NCBI GenBank assembly: GCA_025757845.1
Contig: CP107211.1
Location: 620,001 to 684,000, forward strand
Origin: Oscillospiraceae bacterium
GTDB taxonomy: Bacteria > Bacillota > Clostridia > Oscillospirales > Ruminococcaceae
Reading direction: 5' to 3'
Length of the DNA stretch: 64,000 bases
Position 1 is the first letter of the stretch, and every line of letters begins with the position of its first letter. Below, piece by piece: positions 63,494 to 64,000 of the stretch. Made by a program: the position numbers and the translations under genes. A model generated the notes under the pieces. That model saw only the letters and a list, made by a program, of their open reading frames with translations, did not search any database and was not told the origin of the DNA.

Positions 63494-64000
63494 ATGACGA
63501 TACGAATGCAGTGGACAGATGGAAAGATTCGATGCCATTGGGTGAGCCCGACTAATACCACTTATCTGCGATACCATGACGAGGAATGGGGCAGACCGGT
63601 CCACGATGACCAGTTGCTGTTTGAAATGTTGATTTTGGAGAATTTTCAGGCGGGCCTCACCTGGGAATGTGTCTTAAATAAACGAGAAGCATTTCGCCGT
63701 GCTTTTGACGGGTTTGATTTACGGAAGGTGGCATCTTATAGCGAAGAAAAATTGACGGCTCTGCAAGCTGACTCTGGAATCATCCGTAACCGGCTGAAAA
63801 TACGAGCTGCAGTGGTCAACGCACAAGTGTTTCAAAAGATACAGCAAGAGTGGGGCAGTTTTAACCGATACTTATGGCATTGGACAGATGAAAAGAGCAT
63901 CCAAGAAGTAGACAAGGTCAGCTCACCATTATCGGATGCTATCTCAAAAGACTTGAAAAAGCGAGGCATGAAGTTTGTGGGGACCGTAATCATCTATGCC
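63494..64000 (+). CDS. tag: DNA-3-methyladenine glycosylase I, 5' part
   Basis: 169 codons reach the window edge. The start W-T-D-G-K-I-R-C-H-W matches the Tag zinc/base-recognition N-terminus, followed by Y-H-D-E-E-W-G, F-E-M-L-I-L-E-N-F-Q-A-G-L-T-W and K-K-R-G-M-K-F-V-G-T. The enzyme removes 3-methyladenine from alkylated DNA in base-excision repair. About 15-25 C-terminal residues, including the second zinc ligands, lie outside. It is probably co-transcribed with the Sir2-like gene. Confidence 0.92.
   Translation, partial: MTIRMQWTDGKIRCHWVSPTNTTYLRYHDEEWGRPVHDDQLLFEMLILENFQAGLTWECVLNKREAFRRAFDGFDLRKVASYSEEKLTALQADSGIIRNRLKIRAAVVNAQVFQKIQQEWGSFNRYLWHWTDEKSIQEVDKVSSPLSDAISKDLKKRGMKFVGTVIIYA

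Overview
The window looks like chromosome of a Faecalibacterium (F. prausnitzii complex; Oscillospiraceae, formerly Ruminococcaceae). The evidence is a complete 16S gene whose variable regions match that genus from memory, high-GC protein-coding DNA with AT-rich control regions, Firmicutes-type promoters and gene order, and short GC-rich palindromic repeats between and even inside genes. No phage, plasmid, complete IS or CRISPR array was seen. Names rest on motif recognition without database searches.

Layout. 1-5056: a probable sialic-acid (or other amino-sugar) uptake locus on the minus strand (binding protein, two permeases, start of a NanA-like lyase) with a divergent RpiR-type regulator. 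5176-6983: a predicted 10-TM metal/metalloid exporter behind paired operator-like palindromes, a 157-bp MITE-like element, and rpiB. 7093-11810: an aminotransferase remnant, a LysR regulator, an exported FAD/FMN reductase and a HemN-like protein without its iron-sulfur cysteines. 11893-22065: cysE, then the pyrimidine pathway (pyrC-F-K-D, then pyrE-carA-carB). The pyr operon is preceded by a 29-codon leader ORF abutting a terminator, an arrangement resembling enterobacterial pyrBI attenuation. 22311-25941: HU, a DEAD-box helicase, and a MerR-UPF0145-CPBP protease operon. 26095-31402: an rrn operon (16S-23S-5S, tandem promoters, no spacer tRNA).

31531-43122: PadR plus membrane protein, class II aldolase, rlmB, a 907-residue protein that looks like a catalytically dead P-type ATPase, rubrerythrin behind a Fur-like box, and RNA-maturation genes (rnz, cca, mnmA) followed by tcdA; cca carries an in-frame palindromic insertion. 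43309-50440: an EF-G paralogue, dCMP deaminase, argF, and a MerR-type regulator whose operator recurs in a 19-bp-spacer promoter in front of a second exported flavin reductase. 50685-62174: a binding lipoprotein paired with a Cache-GGDEF-EAL protein, a CobW-type GTPase, a YczE-type membrane protein, crr, a threonine-aldolase-like enzyme, an AraC remnant, and a KdpDE-like two-component system in one operon with an ArsB/NhaD-type permease. 62398-64000: tRNA-Leu(CAG), a divergent Sir2-like gene with no ATG, and the 5' part of tag.

Themes: extracellular flavin-based reduction (two exported flavoproteins, each with a local regulator), carbohydrate sensing and uptake, and an unusual number of proteins that keep a fold while losing the family's catalytic residues (HemN-like, P-type-ATPase-like, Sir2-like). 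Remnants and repeats lie mostly in the gaps between intact operons.
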